This document shows positions 1 to 8,019 of a stretch of 17,945 nucleotides of DNA, one piece after another. The notes beneath the pieces were generated by a model that was not told where the DNA came from, searched no databases, and saw only the letters and a program-made list of their open reading frames with translations. Made by a program: the position numbers and the translations under genes. How positions within the stretch are numbered: the first letter of the stretch is position 1; each line of letters starts with the position of its first letter. Source of the stretch: DASVWH01 sp036389715 (GTDB lineage: Bacteria > Acidobacteriota > Blastocatellia > Pyrinomonadales > Pyrinomonadaceae); contig DASVWH010000175.1 in assembly GCA_036389715.1 (NCBI GenBank), positions 1 to 17,945 of the forward strand. Direction: 5' to 3'.

Positions 1-327
1 TACGTCTTCTCCAACGGCATCACCATCGCCAGCGGGATTACCATCGCCAGCGGTATCACTATCGCCAGCGGCATCACTATCGCCAGCGGCATCACGATTG
101 CCAGCGGCATTACCATCGCCAGCAGCTGCACTCTGGCCGACGGGAAATTATCGTCCGGCGCGCTCTCCGGCTGGAGCTTCGATAGTCAGGCGACGTGGTC
201 GTCGAACTTGATTGACCCGGCCTCGCTCAGTACCAACGAAGAGCAGGTGATGGTCCAGGGTGAACAGGCGATACCGCTCGGCGTCCGCCGCCTGGCCACT
301 ACCAGCCCCCTCTTCCCGAAGCGCTAA
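1..327 (+). CDS. C-terminal fragment of a hexapeptide-repeat protein (possible S8-type secreted protease tail)
   Basis: The reading frame is open from base 1 to the TAA at 325-327, giving 108 residues, so the gene starts upstream of the window. The fragment opens with YVFSN, which fits as a degenerate repeat unit. Six identical GITIAS hexapeptides follow, then a non-repetitive tail of about 72 residues rich in Ser, Leu and Asp and ending PLFPKR. Codon use matches a GC-rich coding gene, and third-position changes between repeats are silent. I do not recognise a catalytic domain. Secreted subtilisin-like (S8) proteases of Acidobacteriota and related phyla can carry short tandem repeats near the C terminus, so a surface or secreted protease tail is possible, but this is weak inference. 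The repeats could instead form a beta-solenoid or a cell-wall spacer. No membrane anchor or sorting motif is visible. Confidence 0.6.
   Translation, partial: YVFSNGITIASGITIASGITIASGITIASGITIASGITIASSCTLADGKLSSGALSGWSFDSQATWSSNLIDPASLSTNEEQVMVQGEQAIPLGVRRLATTSPLFPKR
16..123 (+). repeat. Six tandem 18-bp repeats encoding GITIAS
   Basis: Six head-to-tail 18-bp units lie at 16-33, 34-51, 52-69, 70-87, 88-105 and 106-123. Each encodes exactly Gly-Ile-Thr-Ile-Ala-Ser. The DNA differs between units (GGC/GGG/GGT, ATC/ATT, ACC/ACT/ACG) only at synonymous third positions, which points to selection on the peptide rather than very recent slippage. The array probably continues upstream of base 1 in a more degenerate form (YVFSN). 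Confidence 0.9.
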
Positions 328-354
328 GCCCTTTAATTCCCGGCAAATAAGCTT

Positions 355-377
355 GGCGGCGGGAGCGACCCGCCGCC
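355..377 (+). terminator. GC-rich 9-bp hairpin between two genes, without a T tract
   Basis: A perfect inverted repeat, GGCGGCGGG (355-363) and CCCGCCGCC (369-377), encloses a 5-nt loop AGCGA. It sits 28 nt after the stop of the repeat protein and 25 nt before the HD-GYP start. No run of T follows, so it is not a classical intrinsic terminator. It could stabilise the upstream mRNA 3' end, act as a Rho-assisted terminator, or lie in the leader of the downstream gene. Confidence 0.4.
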
Positions 378-402
378 CTCACCGAAACCGTGCGGAAAGT
401 AT

Positions 403-2487
403 ATGGCCGAACAGAGAAGAGAGTTTAAGAGCCACTTCTACCAGGCGCTGGTGACGAGCACGGGTCTCTCGCTGTGGCTGATAGCCGGTGTCAGCCTCCT
501 GCTCAACTATCAACTGCGCGACCACTTAATCTTCCTCGCGGTCGTGCCCCTGATGATTGTCACGGGCATGTTTCCGAACATCTTCCCGCTGCCGTCTGCG
601 CTCAAGCTGACGCAGGAAAAAGTCACCTTCACGCTCTCGGACGCCATCGTCCTGCTCGTCGCCTGCTGGTACGGGCCAGCGCCCGCAATCTTCATCGCCG
701 GAGTCGAGGGCTTCGTCTCCTCGCGCCGCGCCATCCGTCGTCTCTCAAGCAACGTCTTTTCGTTCGGCATGATGTCGCTGGTGGCGGCGGCCAGCTCCGT
801 CGCGCTCAGAGGCGTGCTGCTCTACGGTTTCGGCGAAGCGGGTCCCGGCGGCCAGCACAGTTTCTCGGCCGTCGCAGTCGCGTTGCTCATCGCCAACCTG
901 GTCCAGATCGTCGTCAACACCCTGCTCTTCTCGGTCTTCTTCGCGCTGCGGCAGGGAGCGGCGGCGTTGAGCCAGTGGAAGCAGAACTTTCTCTGGGCCG
1001 CCCCGATCTTTCTGCCCACGAGCGCCGTCGCCAGCCTGATGTACATCACGCTGCAATACGATATGTGGATCATGGTCGTCAGCGGCGCGCCCGTCCTGAT
1101 CGCCATCAGCTTCGGCCACCGGCAGTATCGCAACAGCGTGCGCGAGCGCATAACCGTGATGGAGAAGGCGCACCGCGAGACGATTGAGGCCCTGGCCGTC
1201 GCCATCAACGCCAAGGACGAAGTGACGCACGAGCACGTCCTGCGCGTGCAGATTTACGCGGCCGGAGTGGCGCGCCTGCTCGGCTGCACGGAGGCCGAGA
1301 TAGAGGCCCTGCGCGCCGGGGCGCTCTTGCACGACATAGGCAAGATCGCCGTCCCCGATTACATTCTCAACAAGCCCGGCAAATTGACCGCCGCCGAGTT
1401 TGAGAAGATGAAGATACACACCATCGTCGGGGCGCAGATTCTCGGGCGCGTCGAATTCCCTTACCCGGTCGTGCCCGTCGTCCGCTCGCATCATGAACGC
1501 TGGGACGGTAAGGGCTACCCGGATGGACTCAAAGGGCAGGAGATTCCCTTGACGGCGCGCATCCTGTCGGTCGTTGACTGCTTTGACGCCGTGCGCGAAG
1601 ACCGCCAGTATCGCAAGGGCATGACGCGTGAAGAGGGCATCAACCTGATTATGCAGGGCAGCGGCAGCCAGTATGACCCGCGCGTCGTCGGCATCTTCGT
1701 CACGCACCTGCCGGAATTCGAGGCGGAGATTCTGGCCCACCGCGGCGTGCCCGCACCGACCTTCGGCATCGAGCCCACCGAGCAACTCTCGGAGCGAGCG
1801 CGGCTGGTTGTCCCGGCTTCCGGGCTGGCCGAAGCGGTCGCCCAGCGCGTGCCCGGTCAACCGGAGCCGTCCAGCGAGCAGCAGCAGTTAGCCCTCGCAG
1901 AGCTTGGCCGGACGGTCGGCGCGGCTCGCGGCAGGGATCGGATTATCGCTCTCTTTACGGAAAATTTAGGCGCGGTCGTGCCTTACGATCTCTGCCTGCT
2001 GACGCTCGTTCCGCCGCACGCGGAAGAGAGCCTCGTGGCGCACGCAGCGGGTGAGCACGCCGCGTCGATGCTCGGGCATCAGGTCGTGCCGGGCGAGGGC
2101 GTGACGGGCTGGGCGCTCGCCAATCGCCAGCCGTTCTACAACGCCGACCCGCGGCTGGACCTGCCGCCCGCGCTGGCCGCAGAGTGCGGCGCTTACCGCA
2201 CGCTCGCCGTCTGTCCCCTGATTCACGAAGGGGAGCTGGCCGGGGCCGTCACGCTCTATTCCGCGAGCCTCGAAGCCTATGAACCCGCGCACCAGCAGTT
2301 GCTGGAGAAAGCAGCGGCGCTGGCCGCGGCCGCGCTGGCAGCCGAACTGCGTCCTCTGCCCGCGACGCTCGCAGCGCCGTCAACAGCCGCACAAAACCGC
2401 GAAGAGCCGCTCACGAGCCGGTCCGTCTTCAGCAGCCCCGCCATGAAATTGACCGATGTCGTGCTCGAATCCGAGCTGGCGCACTAA
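403..2487 (+). CDS. Membrane-anchored HD-GYP domain protein with C-terminal GAF domain (probable c-di-GMP phosphodiesterase)
   Basis: The product has 694 residues. Residues 1-240 are hydrophobic, with about six to seven membrane spans, and form an uncharacterised integral-membrane sensor region. A short helix then leads into an HD-GYP domain at about 250-450. The metal-binding HD pair is H310-D311 (in LLHDIGK), and the HHExxDGxGYP signature is complete at H363-H364-E365 with G371-Y372-P373. HD-GYP enzymes hydrolyse cyclic di-GMP to pGpG or GMP, so an active phosphodiesterase is predicted. Residues of about 495-665 look like a GAF domain, a possible ligand sensor, followed by a low-complexity tail. 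No GGDEF or receiver domain is present. The ATG at 403 is preceded by a weak purine stretch (GGAAAG near 394), and the N-terminal peptide MAEQRREFKSHF leads directly into the first membrane helix. It converges on the downstream exporter gene with a 56-nt gap. Confidence 0.9.
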   Translation: MAEQRREFKSHFYQALVTSTGLSLWLIAGVSLLLNYQLRDHLIFLAVVPLMIVTGMFPNIFPLPSALKLTQEKVTFTLSDAIVLLVACWYGPAPAIFIAGVEGFVSSRRAIRRLSSNVFSFGMMSLVAAASSVALRGVLLYGFGEAGPGGQHSFSAVAVALLIANLVQIVVNTLLFSVFFALRQGAAALSQWKQNFLWAAPIFLPTSAVASLMYITLQYDMWIMVVSGAPVLIAISFGHRQYRNSVRERITVMEKAHRETIEALAVAINAKDEVTHEHVLRVQIYAAGVARLLGCTEAEIEALRAGALLHDIGKIAVPDYILNKPGKLTAAEFEKMKIHTIVGAQILGRVEFPYPVVPVVRSHHERWDGKGYPDGLKGQEIPLTARILSVVDCFDAVREDRQYRKGMTREEGINLIMQGSGSQYDPRVVGIFVTHLPEFEAEILAHRGVPAPTFGIEPTEQLSERARLVVPASGLAEAVAQRVPGQPEPSSEQQQLALAELGRTVGAARGRDRIIALFTENLGAVVPYDLCLLTLVPPHAEESLVAHAAGEHAASMLGHQVVPGEGVTGWALANRQPFYNADPRLDLPPALAAECGAYRTLAVCPLIHEGELAGAVTLYSASLEAYEPAHQQLLEKAAALAAAALAAELRPLPATLAAPSTAAQNREEPLTSRSVFSSPAMKLTDVVLESELAH

Positions 2488-2543
2488 GCCTGCCCGCGCT
2501 TCCTGCAAGACAGCGGCAGTCGCTTTGTGCAAGAAGGGTTGCG

Positions 2544-4244
2544 TCAGTCGCCACGTGCGGCGACTGGTTCGTGCTCCGGGTCAATGGTGGTCAGCTCCGA
2601 CATGACCATCCGTTCGCCGGTCTCCGCGCAGCAGGCGTCTTCGGTCGGCGGCTCGGTCTGCTCGTCGCCGCGGCGCGGCAGGCGCAGCGAGACCAGCAGC
2701 GCCAGCCCGGCCATCAGCGTCCCGGCCCAAAAGACGTTGTGAATCGCGGCGGCCATAGAGTTCTGAAGAGCGTTGAGCGTATCGGGCGGGAGCGCGGCGC
2801 GCGCCTGCGGCTCGATTAAAGCGTTGGGGTTGGCGGAAAGCTCGGCGGCGCGTTCGGGCGTCAGCGAACTCTGGCCGCTGCGCGCGACCGCGTCCAATTG
2901 CGAGGCCAGCCCAGCCGAGAGGATAGCGCCCATGATGGCGACCCCGACCGCGCCGCCAATCGAGCGTGAGAACTGGTTGAGCGAAGTGGCGACGCCGAGC
3001 TGCGCGCGCTGGACCGATTGCTGGACGGCGATGAGCAGCGTCAGCATCGTCAGTCCCAGCCCGGCCCCGATCAGGATCAGGTCAAGGTAGAGCCAGAGCC
3101 GCGCCATCTCGCGCTGGAAGGTCGAGAGCATGACGAAGCCGAGCGTCAGCAGCGAGAAGCCGACGATGGTCGTCGGGCGATAGCCGACCTTGAGCAGCAA
3201 GCGCCCGCCGATGATCGAGAGCATGACCCAGCTGAGCATCAGCGGCGTCAGGAGCGAGCCCGCCTCCGTCGCCGTCGCGCCGAGCGCCCCCTGCGCAAAG
3301 AGCGGGACGAAAGAGATCGCACCGAACATCGCCACGCCCGCCAGGAAACCGGCCATGACGGAGACGGCGACGACGCGATTGCGGAAGAGCTTGAAGGGCA
3401 CGATGGGGTCCGCGGCGCGGCGCTCGACGCGGAAGAAGAGGGCCGCGAGCAGCACTGCTCCGGCCACGAGCGCCAGGTTACGCACGGAGAGCAGCGTCGC
3501 CAGGCTCGTCCCGCCCTCGACCAGCGCCAGCATCAACAGGGTGATGGCGGCCATCAGCAGCGCGGCTCCCGCGTAATCAATCGCGGGCCGCTCGGTCCGC
3601 TTCGGCTCTTTGAGCGCGAGCCCCATAATCAGCGCCGCCGCCAGCCCGAACGGAAGGTTGATGTAAAAGACCCAGCGCCAGGATAGCTGGTCCGTGATAA
3701 AACCGCCGACAATGGGGCCGAGAACGCTTGACAGTCCCCAGACGCCGCTGAAGTAGGCCTGCATCCTGGCCCGCTCCGCGACCGTGTAGATGTCGCCGAT
3801 GATCGTCATCCCGAGCGGGACCAGAGCGCCCGCCCCTAGCCCCTGAAGCGCGCGAAAGGCGATCAGCTGCGCCATCGAAGTGGACATTCCCGATAGCACG
3901 GAGCCGATCAGGAAGATGGCGATGCCGAGCTGAAAGAAGAGCCTGCGCCCGTAGAGGTCAGAGAGCTTGCCCCAGACGGGCACGGTCACGGTCGAGGTAA
4001 TCAGGTAAGCTGAGAAGACCCAGCTGTAGTGATTCAACCCGCCGAGCGAGGCGATGACGGTCGGCATCGCCGTGCCGACGACCGTGGCCTCCAGTGCGGC
4101 GAGAAACATTCCCGTCAGGACGCCCGCCGTCACGGCCCAGCGGCGGCTGGCAGACATCACGAGCGGCGTGGCGTCGCCCGCCGTGACGGCGTTTGCCGTC
4201 GAGCTTGCATCTGCCGTCGAGCCTACATCCGAATATTCTTCCAT
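2544..4244 (-). CDS. MFS transporter, DHA2 (14-TMS, EmrB/QacA-type) drug:H+ antiporter family
   Basis: The product has 566 residues and is hydrophobic through about residue 510, with the length and rhythm of a 14-helix DHA2 exporter. Visible signatures are LEATVVGTAMPT in helix 1 (about 51-62, motif D1-like, with Glu where many members have Asp), the cytoplasmic loop motif A GKLSDLYGRR at 92-101, RALQGLGAG (motif B region) and a glycine-rich GLSSVLGPIVGG (motif C, typical of antiporters). The family uses the proton gradient to expel drugs or other amphipathic compounds; the substrate cannot be read from sequence. The first 30 residues are Ser/Thr/Ala-rich and soluble. The ATG at 4244 has no clear Shine-Dalgarno, and the Met at residue 30 is an alternative start. 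The C-terminal tail is acidic with a Cys pair (DACCAE). No TetR or MarR regulator and no membrane-fusion partner lies beside it. It is divergent from the M1 peptidase gene. Confidence 0.93.
   Translation of the reverse strand: MEEYSDVGSTADASSTANAVTAGDATPLVMSASRRWAVTAGVLTGMFLAALEATVVGTAMPTVIASLGGLNHYSWVFSAYLITSTVTVPVWGKLSDLYGRRLFFQLGIAIFLIGSVLSGMSTSMAQLIAFRALQGLGAGALVPLGMTIIGDIYTVAERARMQAYFSGVWGLSSVLGPIVGGFITDQLSWRWVFYINLPFGLAAALIMGLALKEPKRTERPAIDYAGAALLMAAITLLMLALVEGGTSLATLLSVRNLALVAGAVLLAALFFRVERRAADPIVPFKLFRNRVVAVSVMAGFLAGVAMFGAISFVPLFAQGALGATATEAGSLLTPLMLSWVMLSIIGGRLLLKVGYRPTTIVGFSLLTLGFVMLSTFQREMARLWLYLDLILIGAGLGLTMLTLLIAVQQSVQRAQLGVATSLNQFSRSIGGAVGVAIMGAILSAGLASQLDAVARSGQSSLTPERAAELSANPNALIEPQARAALPPDTLNALQNSMAAAIHNVFWAGTLMAGLALLVSLRLPRRGDEQTEPPTEDACCAETGERMVMSELTTIDPEHEPVAARGD
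2545..2566. terminator. 8-bp inverted repeat at the convergent gene ends
   Basis: CAGTCGCC (2545-2552) and GGCGACTG (2559-2566) form a perfect 8-bp stem with a 6-nt ACGTGC loop. The stem covers the last codons and stop of the minus-strand exporter and lies about 60 nt after the stop of the HD-GYP gene. A hairpin between convergent genes could serve both transcripts. Neither side carries a clear T run, so it is at best a weak or factor-assisted terminator. Confidence 0.35.
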
Positions 4245-4501
4245 TATTTATCAATCACAGCCTGGCAGAAATTAGAATACATCCGGCCCGAGCCACCGCG
4301 GCGCGCAGACGCTCCGCAGCCTCGCCGCAGAACTCGAAACAGGTCCTGGTGTCACAGCTTCGTGCTTTTCGCAGCCCGCCGAAGTGCTTAAAGTTCGGCC
4401 GCCCGTTTCCCATTACGTGTGTAACTCCGCGGAATGTTTTATTATTCACCAGTATTTCACAAATAATCGTCGGAAGGCCAAAGGAGCGCAGAGAATTTAC
4501 T
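4245..4501. promoter_or_regulatory. Divergent promoter region between the MFS exporter and the M1 peptidase
   Basis: This 257-nt gap separates divergent starts and must hold promoters for both genes. It includes an AT-rich island (about 4436-4468) unusual for this GC-rich DNA. In it, TATTAT at 4440-4445 matches five of six bases of the sigma70 -10 box for the plus-strand gene, but no good -35 lies 16-18 nt upstream. On the minus strand TATTCT (complement of 4274-4279) is a weaker -10 candidate about 30 nt before the exporter start. AGGAG at 4482-4486 lies 15 nt before the peptidase ATG. No convincing operator palindrome was found. Confidence 0.35.
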
Positions 4502-6454
4502 ATGAAGATGCGATTTCTGAGTCTTCTTCTCGCCTGCTGTGTGATTGCGCCCGTTATCTCAAGCACCGCTTCTTCAACCGGAGCCGGGACGGGCAGGCAT
4601 CCGGCAGCTCTCGCCCGGACTTCGGACACTGGCGCGGTTACGGCAACTGGTTTGATGACGACTAAAGACATTCACTCATACTCGAATCCGCAGGAGATCA
4701 GGGTGCGGCATCTAGGTCTGAGCTGGGACGTTGATTTCAGCCGGAAGATGCTGCGGGGCGTCGCCGTCTTGAGTCTTGAGAGGACGACGGCGGGCGCACG
4801 GGCTCCGTTGATTCTAGACACCAGGGCCTTGAGCATCTCGCGTGTAGAGGCTTCCGCCGACGGGCGCAGGTACACGCGGACGCAGTTCGCTCTGGGCGTG
4901 TCCGACCCGATTCTCGGCGCGCCTTTGACCATCCAATTGCCTGAGAATGCAGCCCGTGTCCGCGTCCATTACACGACCAGTCCGGGCGCTTCCGGCCTTC
5001 AGTGGCTTGAGCCGCCGCAGACCGCGGGCAAAAAGTCTCCCTTCATCTTCACGCAATCGCAGGCCATTCACGCGCGCAGTTGGATACCGCTTCAGGATAC
5101 GCCGCAGGTGCGCGTGACCTATACGGCGCGCGTGCGCACACCGCGCAATCTCGTGGCCGTGATGAGCGCCGAGAACGACCCGCGTGCGCCGCGCGACGGC
5201 GACTACAGCTTCAGGATGACGCAGTCGATTCCCTCCTACCTCATCGCTCTGGCCGTCGGCGACCTGCGCTTCAAAGCTCTGGGCCAGCGGACGGGCGTCT
5301 ACGCAGAGCCTTCGGTGGTAGACAGAGCGGCGCGCGAGTTCGCCGACACGGAGAAGATGGTCGAGGCCACGGAGCGGCTCTACGGGCCTTATCGCTGGGG
5401 GCGCTACGACCTGCTGGTCCTGCCGCCGAGCTTCCCCTTCGGCGGGATGGAGAACCCGCGCCTGACCTTTGCGACGCCGACCGTACTGGCCGGAGACAGG
5501 AGCCTCGTCTCGCTGGTCGCGCACGAGCTGGCGCATTCCTGGTCAGGCAATCTCGTGACCAACGCGACGTGGAGCGATTTCTGGCTCAACGAGGGCTTCA
5601 CCACGTACATCGAGCGGCGCATCGTCGAAGCCGTCTACGGGCGCGGGCGCGCGGAGATGGAGGCGACGCTCGGGCGGCGCTCTCTCGAAGAGGAGCTGGC
5701 CACGCTCGACGAGCGCGACGAGATTCTTCACGTTGACCTCACGGGGCGCGACCCGGACGCGGGCTTCACAGGCGTCCCCTACGAAAAGGGCGCGCTCTTC
5801 CTGCGTCACCTTGAAGAGACTGTCGGGCGGCAGCGCTTCGACCAGTTCCTGCGCGGCTACTTCGATCACTTCGCGTTCCAGAGCATCACGACCGACGATT
5901 TCCTCTCTTACTTGAAGAGCCATCTGCTCAGGGACTCAGGCGCAGCGGCAACGCGCGTGCCCGTCGAAGAATGGATTTACCGGGCCGGGATTCCGGGCGG
6001 CGCGCCGCGTCCGGCCTCCGACGCTTTCGCCCGCGTCGAGAATCAGGCCAGGCGCTGGCTGGAGGGGAAAGTCTCGCTTGCCGCGATTCAAACCGCCGCG
6101 TGGTCCACGCATGAGTGGCTCCATTTCCTGAAGAGCATGCCGGACGATCTGGGGCCCGAGCGGATGGCGCAGCTCGACGAGGCATTCCACCTGACGCGCT
6201 CCGGCAATTCGGAGATCGTCTTTCAATGGCTGATGATGGCCGTGCGTGGTGGCTACGAGGCGGCGTACCCGCGTCTCGAAGATTTCCTGACCTCGATGGG
6301 CCGCCGGAAATTCCTCAAGCCGCTCTACGAGGAGCTGTCGAAGACTACGGCCGGGCGCGAGCGTGCGCTGGCCATCTACAGGCGCGCGCGTCCGACGTAT
6401 CATCCCATCGCGGTCGAGACGATTGACAAGATCGTCAAGTGGGGCGCCGAGTAG
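4502..6454 (+). CDS. Exported M1-family zinc aminopeptidase, leukotriene-A4-hydrolase-like
   Basis: I chose the ATG at 4502 (650 residues). It follows AGGAG and begins a typical signal peptide (MKMRFLSLLLACCVIAPVISS), whereas the open frame upstream is low-quality sequence. The mature protein has an N-terminal beta domain and an M1 catalytic core. The GAMEN-type exopeptidase motif reads GGMENP (314-319). The zinc motif HELAH (341-345) is followed 18 residues later by E364 in LNEGF. The proton-donor Tyr is Y427 in VPYEKG. A helical C-terminal region resembles the LTA4H C-terminal domain. The block around PPSFPFGGMENPRLTF is closer to LTA4H/aminopeptidase B than to PepN. The residue aligning with human LTA4H Tyr378 appears to be Phe (F422), so peptidase rather than epoxide-hydrolase activity is expected. 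It probably trims N-terminal residues from peptides in the periplasm. A symporter gene follows 67 nt downstream on the same strand and is likely co-transcribed. Confidence 0.93.
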   Translation: MKMRFLSLLLACCVIAPVISSTASSTGAGTGRHPAALARTSDTGAVTATGLMTTKDIHSYSNPQEIRVRHLGLSWDVDFSRKMLRGVAVLSLERTTAGARAPLILDTRALSISRVEASADGRRYTRTQFALGVSDPILGAPLTIQLPENAARVRVHYTTSPGASGLQWLEPPQTAGKKSPFIFTQSQAIHARSWIPLQDTPQVRVTYTARVRTPRNLVAVMSAENDPRAPRDGDYSFRMTQSIPSYLIALAVGDLRFKALGQRTGVYAEPSVVDRAAREFADTEKMVEATERLYGPYRWGRYDLLVLPPSFPFGGMENPRLTFATPTVLAGDRSLVSLVAHELAHSWSGNLVTNATWSDFWLNEGFTTYIERRIVEAVYGRGRAEMEATLGRRSLEEELATLDERDEILHVDLTGRDPDAGFTGVPYEKGALFLRHLEETVGRQRFDQFLRGYFDHFAFQSITTDDFLSYLKSHLLRDSGAAATRVPVEEWIYRAGIPGGAPRPASDAFARVENQARRWLEGKVSLAAIQTAAWSTHEWLHFLKSMPDDLGPERMAQLDEAFHLTRSGNSEIVFQWLMMAVRGGYEAAYPRLEDFLTSMGRRKFLKPLYEELSKTTAGRERALAIYRRARPTYHPIAVETIDKIVKWGAE

Positions 6455-6521
6455 GGAGCACGAAGGCCCGCCGGGCATCGCTCCTGTTTCACCTTTCGCC
6501 CGTCAACTAACGAGAGCACAC

Positions 6522-7961
6522 ATGACTTCCATCTACTTCTGGACCATCGTCGCTTACATGATCCTGCTCATCGGCGTCGGCGCAATTCGCAGCCGCGGCG
6601 TCGAGAACCAGGAGGACTTCTCCGTCGCCGGACGACAGCTCGGGACCTTCGTTCTCTTCGGAACGATGCTGGCGACCTGGATCGGGACGGGCTCGATCTT
6701 CGGCAACGCCGGGAAGACTTACGAGGTCGGCATCGCCGCCTGGATATTGCCGCTCGGAGGACTGGCGGGCATCGTCGGCCTCTCGTTTCTGGCCGCCAGG
6801 GCGCGCCGCTTTCCGGCCATCACGGTCCAGGACATTCTCGAAACGCGCTATAACAAGTGGGCGCGCGTGCTCGGCGTCATTACGCTGGTGATGACGGCCG
6901 TGACCATCGTCTCTTACCAGTATCGCGCGGCGGCGGCCGTCCTCAATCTCGCGCTGCCCGACCTGGATTTCAAGGTTGCGGTCATCATCGTCGCGGCCTT
7001 CATCATCATCTATACGGCGCTGGCCGGGATGTTTTCGGTGGCCTACACGGACCTCGTGATGGGCGTGACGATGATTATCGGCATTCTCCTGACGCTGCCC
7101 TACATCTATTTCAAGGCGGGGGGCTACGCCGGAATGGCGGCGACGCTGCCGTCCGAGCACATGCAGTTCTTCGGTCCCATCGGCTGGCTCCAGGCGATAG
7201 GGCTGGTCCTGCCCGCGGGCCTGCTCATCCTGGGCGACGCGAACATGTACCAGCGCTTCTTTTCGGCGCGCAACGAAGGCATGGCCAGGCGCGCGACCAT
7301 CTGGCTCTTCATCGGCGTGGCCTACATGGAGTTGATGATTATCTTTACGGCCTGGGCCGCTTCGGCGGTCGAGTGGCAGGGCGGAGAGCTGGAGCGGCCG
7401 GGGCGCGTCATCGCCTACGTCGCGCGCGATCACCTGCCGGTCTGGCTCGGCGCGATGGTCCTGACGACGATCATGGCGATTATCATCTCGACCGCCATCT
7501 CTTACCTGCTCGTCCCGACGACGGCGCTCGTGCGCGACATCTACCAGCGTTTCATCAATCCGAAAGCGACGGAGAAAAGGCTCGTCTGGCTCCTGCGCGC
7601 GCTGGTCATCGCGCTTGGCACAATAGCCTACGTGATTTCCACCTATTCCGAGAAGTTCCTCGAAGTGGCGCTCCGTGCCTATACGATTTACGGGACGGGA
7701 ATCACGCCGTCGCTGGTTGCGGCGCTCGTCTGGAAGCGCGCGACGACCCAGGGAGCGATAGTTTCCATCTGCCTGGGCGTTGCGACGACGCTCATCTGGG
7801 AGTTCGGCGGCTTCGGCGCGAGCACGGGCATTGACCCCGTAATTCCGGCCATCCTGCTCTCCGTCGTCGCGCTCGTCATGGTCTCGCTCCTGACGCCGCC
7901 GCCGAGCCGCGAACAGGTCGAGCCCTTCCACGGTGAAGAGGCGCAGGACGCAGCCGCCTGA
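6522..7961 (+). CDS. Sodium:solute symporter (SSS family) permease
   Basis: The 479-residue product starts at the ATG at 6522, preceded by the purine stretch ACGAGAG about 6 nt upstream. The open frame extends further upstream but reads through the end of the peptidase gene. The protein is hydrophobic throughout, with about 13 membrane spans. It opens with a helix (TSIYFWTIVAYMILLIGVGA) and then the SSS-type FSVAGRQLGTF...ATWIGTGSIFG region that forms the first core helices and Na+ site in this family. SSS transporters couple Na+ influx to uptake of sugars, amino acids, nucleosides or vitamins. I see nothing that fixes the substrate, and the protein is shorter than the solute carriers with extra C-terminal helices. 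Its position 67 nt after an exported aminopeptidase suggests uptake of an amino acid or small peptide product, which is inference. It converges on the DUF983 gene. Confidence 0.88.
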   Translation: MTSIYFWTIVAYMILLIGVGAIRSRGVENQEDFSVAGRQLGTFVLFGTMLATWIGTGSIFGNAGKTYEVGIAAWILPLGGLAGIVGLSFLAARARRFPAITVQDILETRYNKWARVLGVITLVMTAVTIVSYQYRAAAAVLNLALPDLDFKVAVIIVAAFIIIYTALAGMFSVAYTDLVMGVTMIIGILLTLPYIYFKAGGYAGMAATLPSEHMQFFGPIGWLQAIGLVLPAGLLILGDANMYQRFFSARNEGMARRATIWLFIGVAYMELMIIFTAWAASAVEWQGGELERPGRVIAYVARDHLPVWLGAMVLTTIMAIIISTAISYLLVPTTALVRDIYQRFINPKATEKRLVWLLRALVIALGTIAYVISTYSEKFLEVALRAYTIYGTGITPSLVAALVWKRATTQGAIVSICLGVATTLIWEFGGFGASTGIDPVIPAILLSVVALVMVSLLTPPPSREQVEPFHGEEAQDAAA

Positions 7962-8019
7962 GCTGCCGCGTGCGCGGGATAACCGGGCGGGGCTTAAGGG
8001 AGCTGCCGCGCTCTTTGTG

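Noticed and set aside
16..123. CRISPR-like or VNTR array
   Set aside because: The repeats are head-to-tail 18-bp units without spacers, in frame, and encode an invariant peptide, so this is a protein repeat.
745..1860. Long minus-strand open frame (371 codons) inside the HD-GYP gene
   Set aside because: It is antisense to a gene with complete HD-GYP motifs, and its translation is low-complexity, Asp/Arg/Gly/His-rich text typical of reverse-complement frames in GC-rich DNA.
4193..4501. 103-residue N-terminal extension of the M1 peptidase
   Set aside because: The extension overlaps the divergent promoter region and the exporter start, lacks a domain, and would bury a good signal peptide; the ATG at 4502 follows a Shine-Dalgarno-like sequence.
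6507..7931. 474-codon minus-strand open frame opposite the symporter
   Set aside because: The sense strand encodes a clear SSS transporter. The antisense product is a charged Arg/Asp/Gly-rich sequence with no domain, as expected opposite hydrophobic codons.
7961..8010. Direct repeat AGCTGCCGCG at 7961-7970 and 8001-8010 as possible insertion target duplication
   Set aside because: The repeats are only 40 bp apart with no element between them, and the motif is simple GC-rich sequence; chance or local duplication is sufficient.
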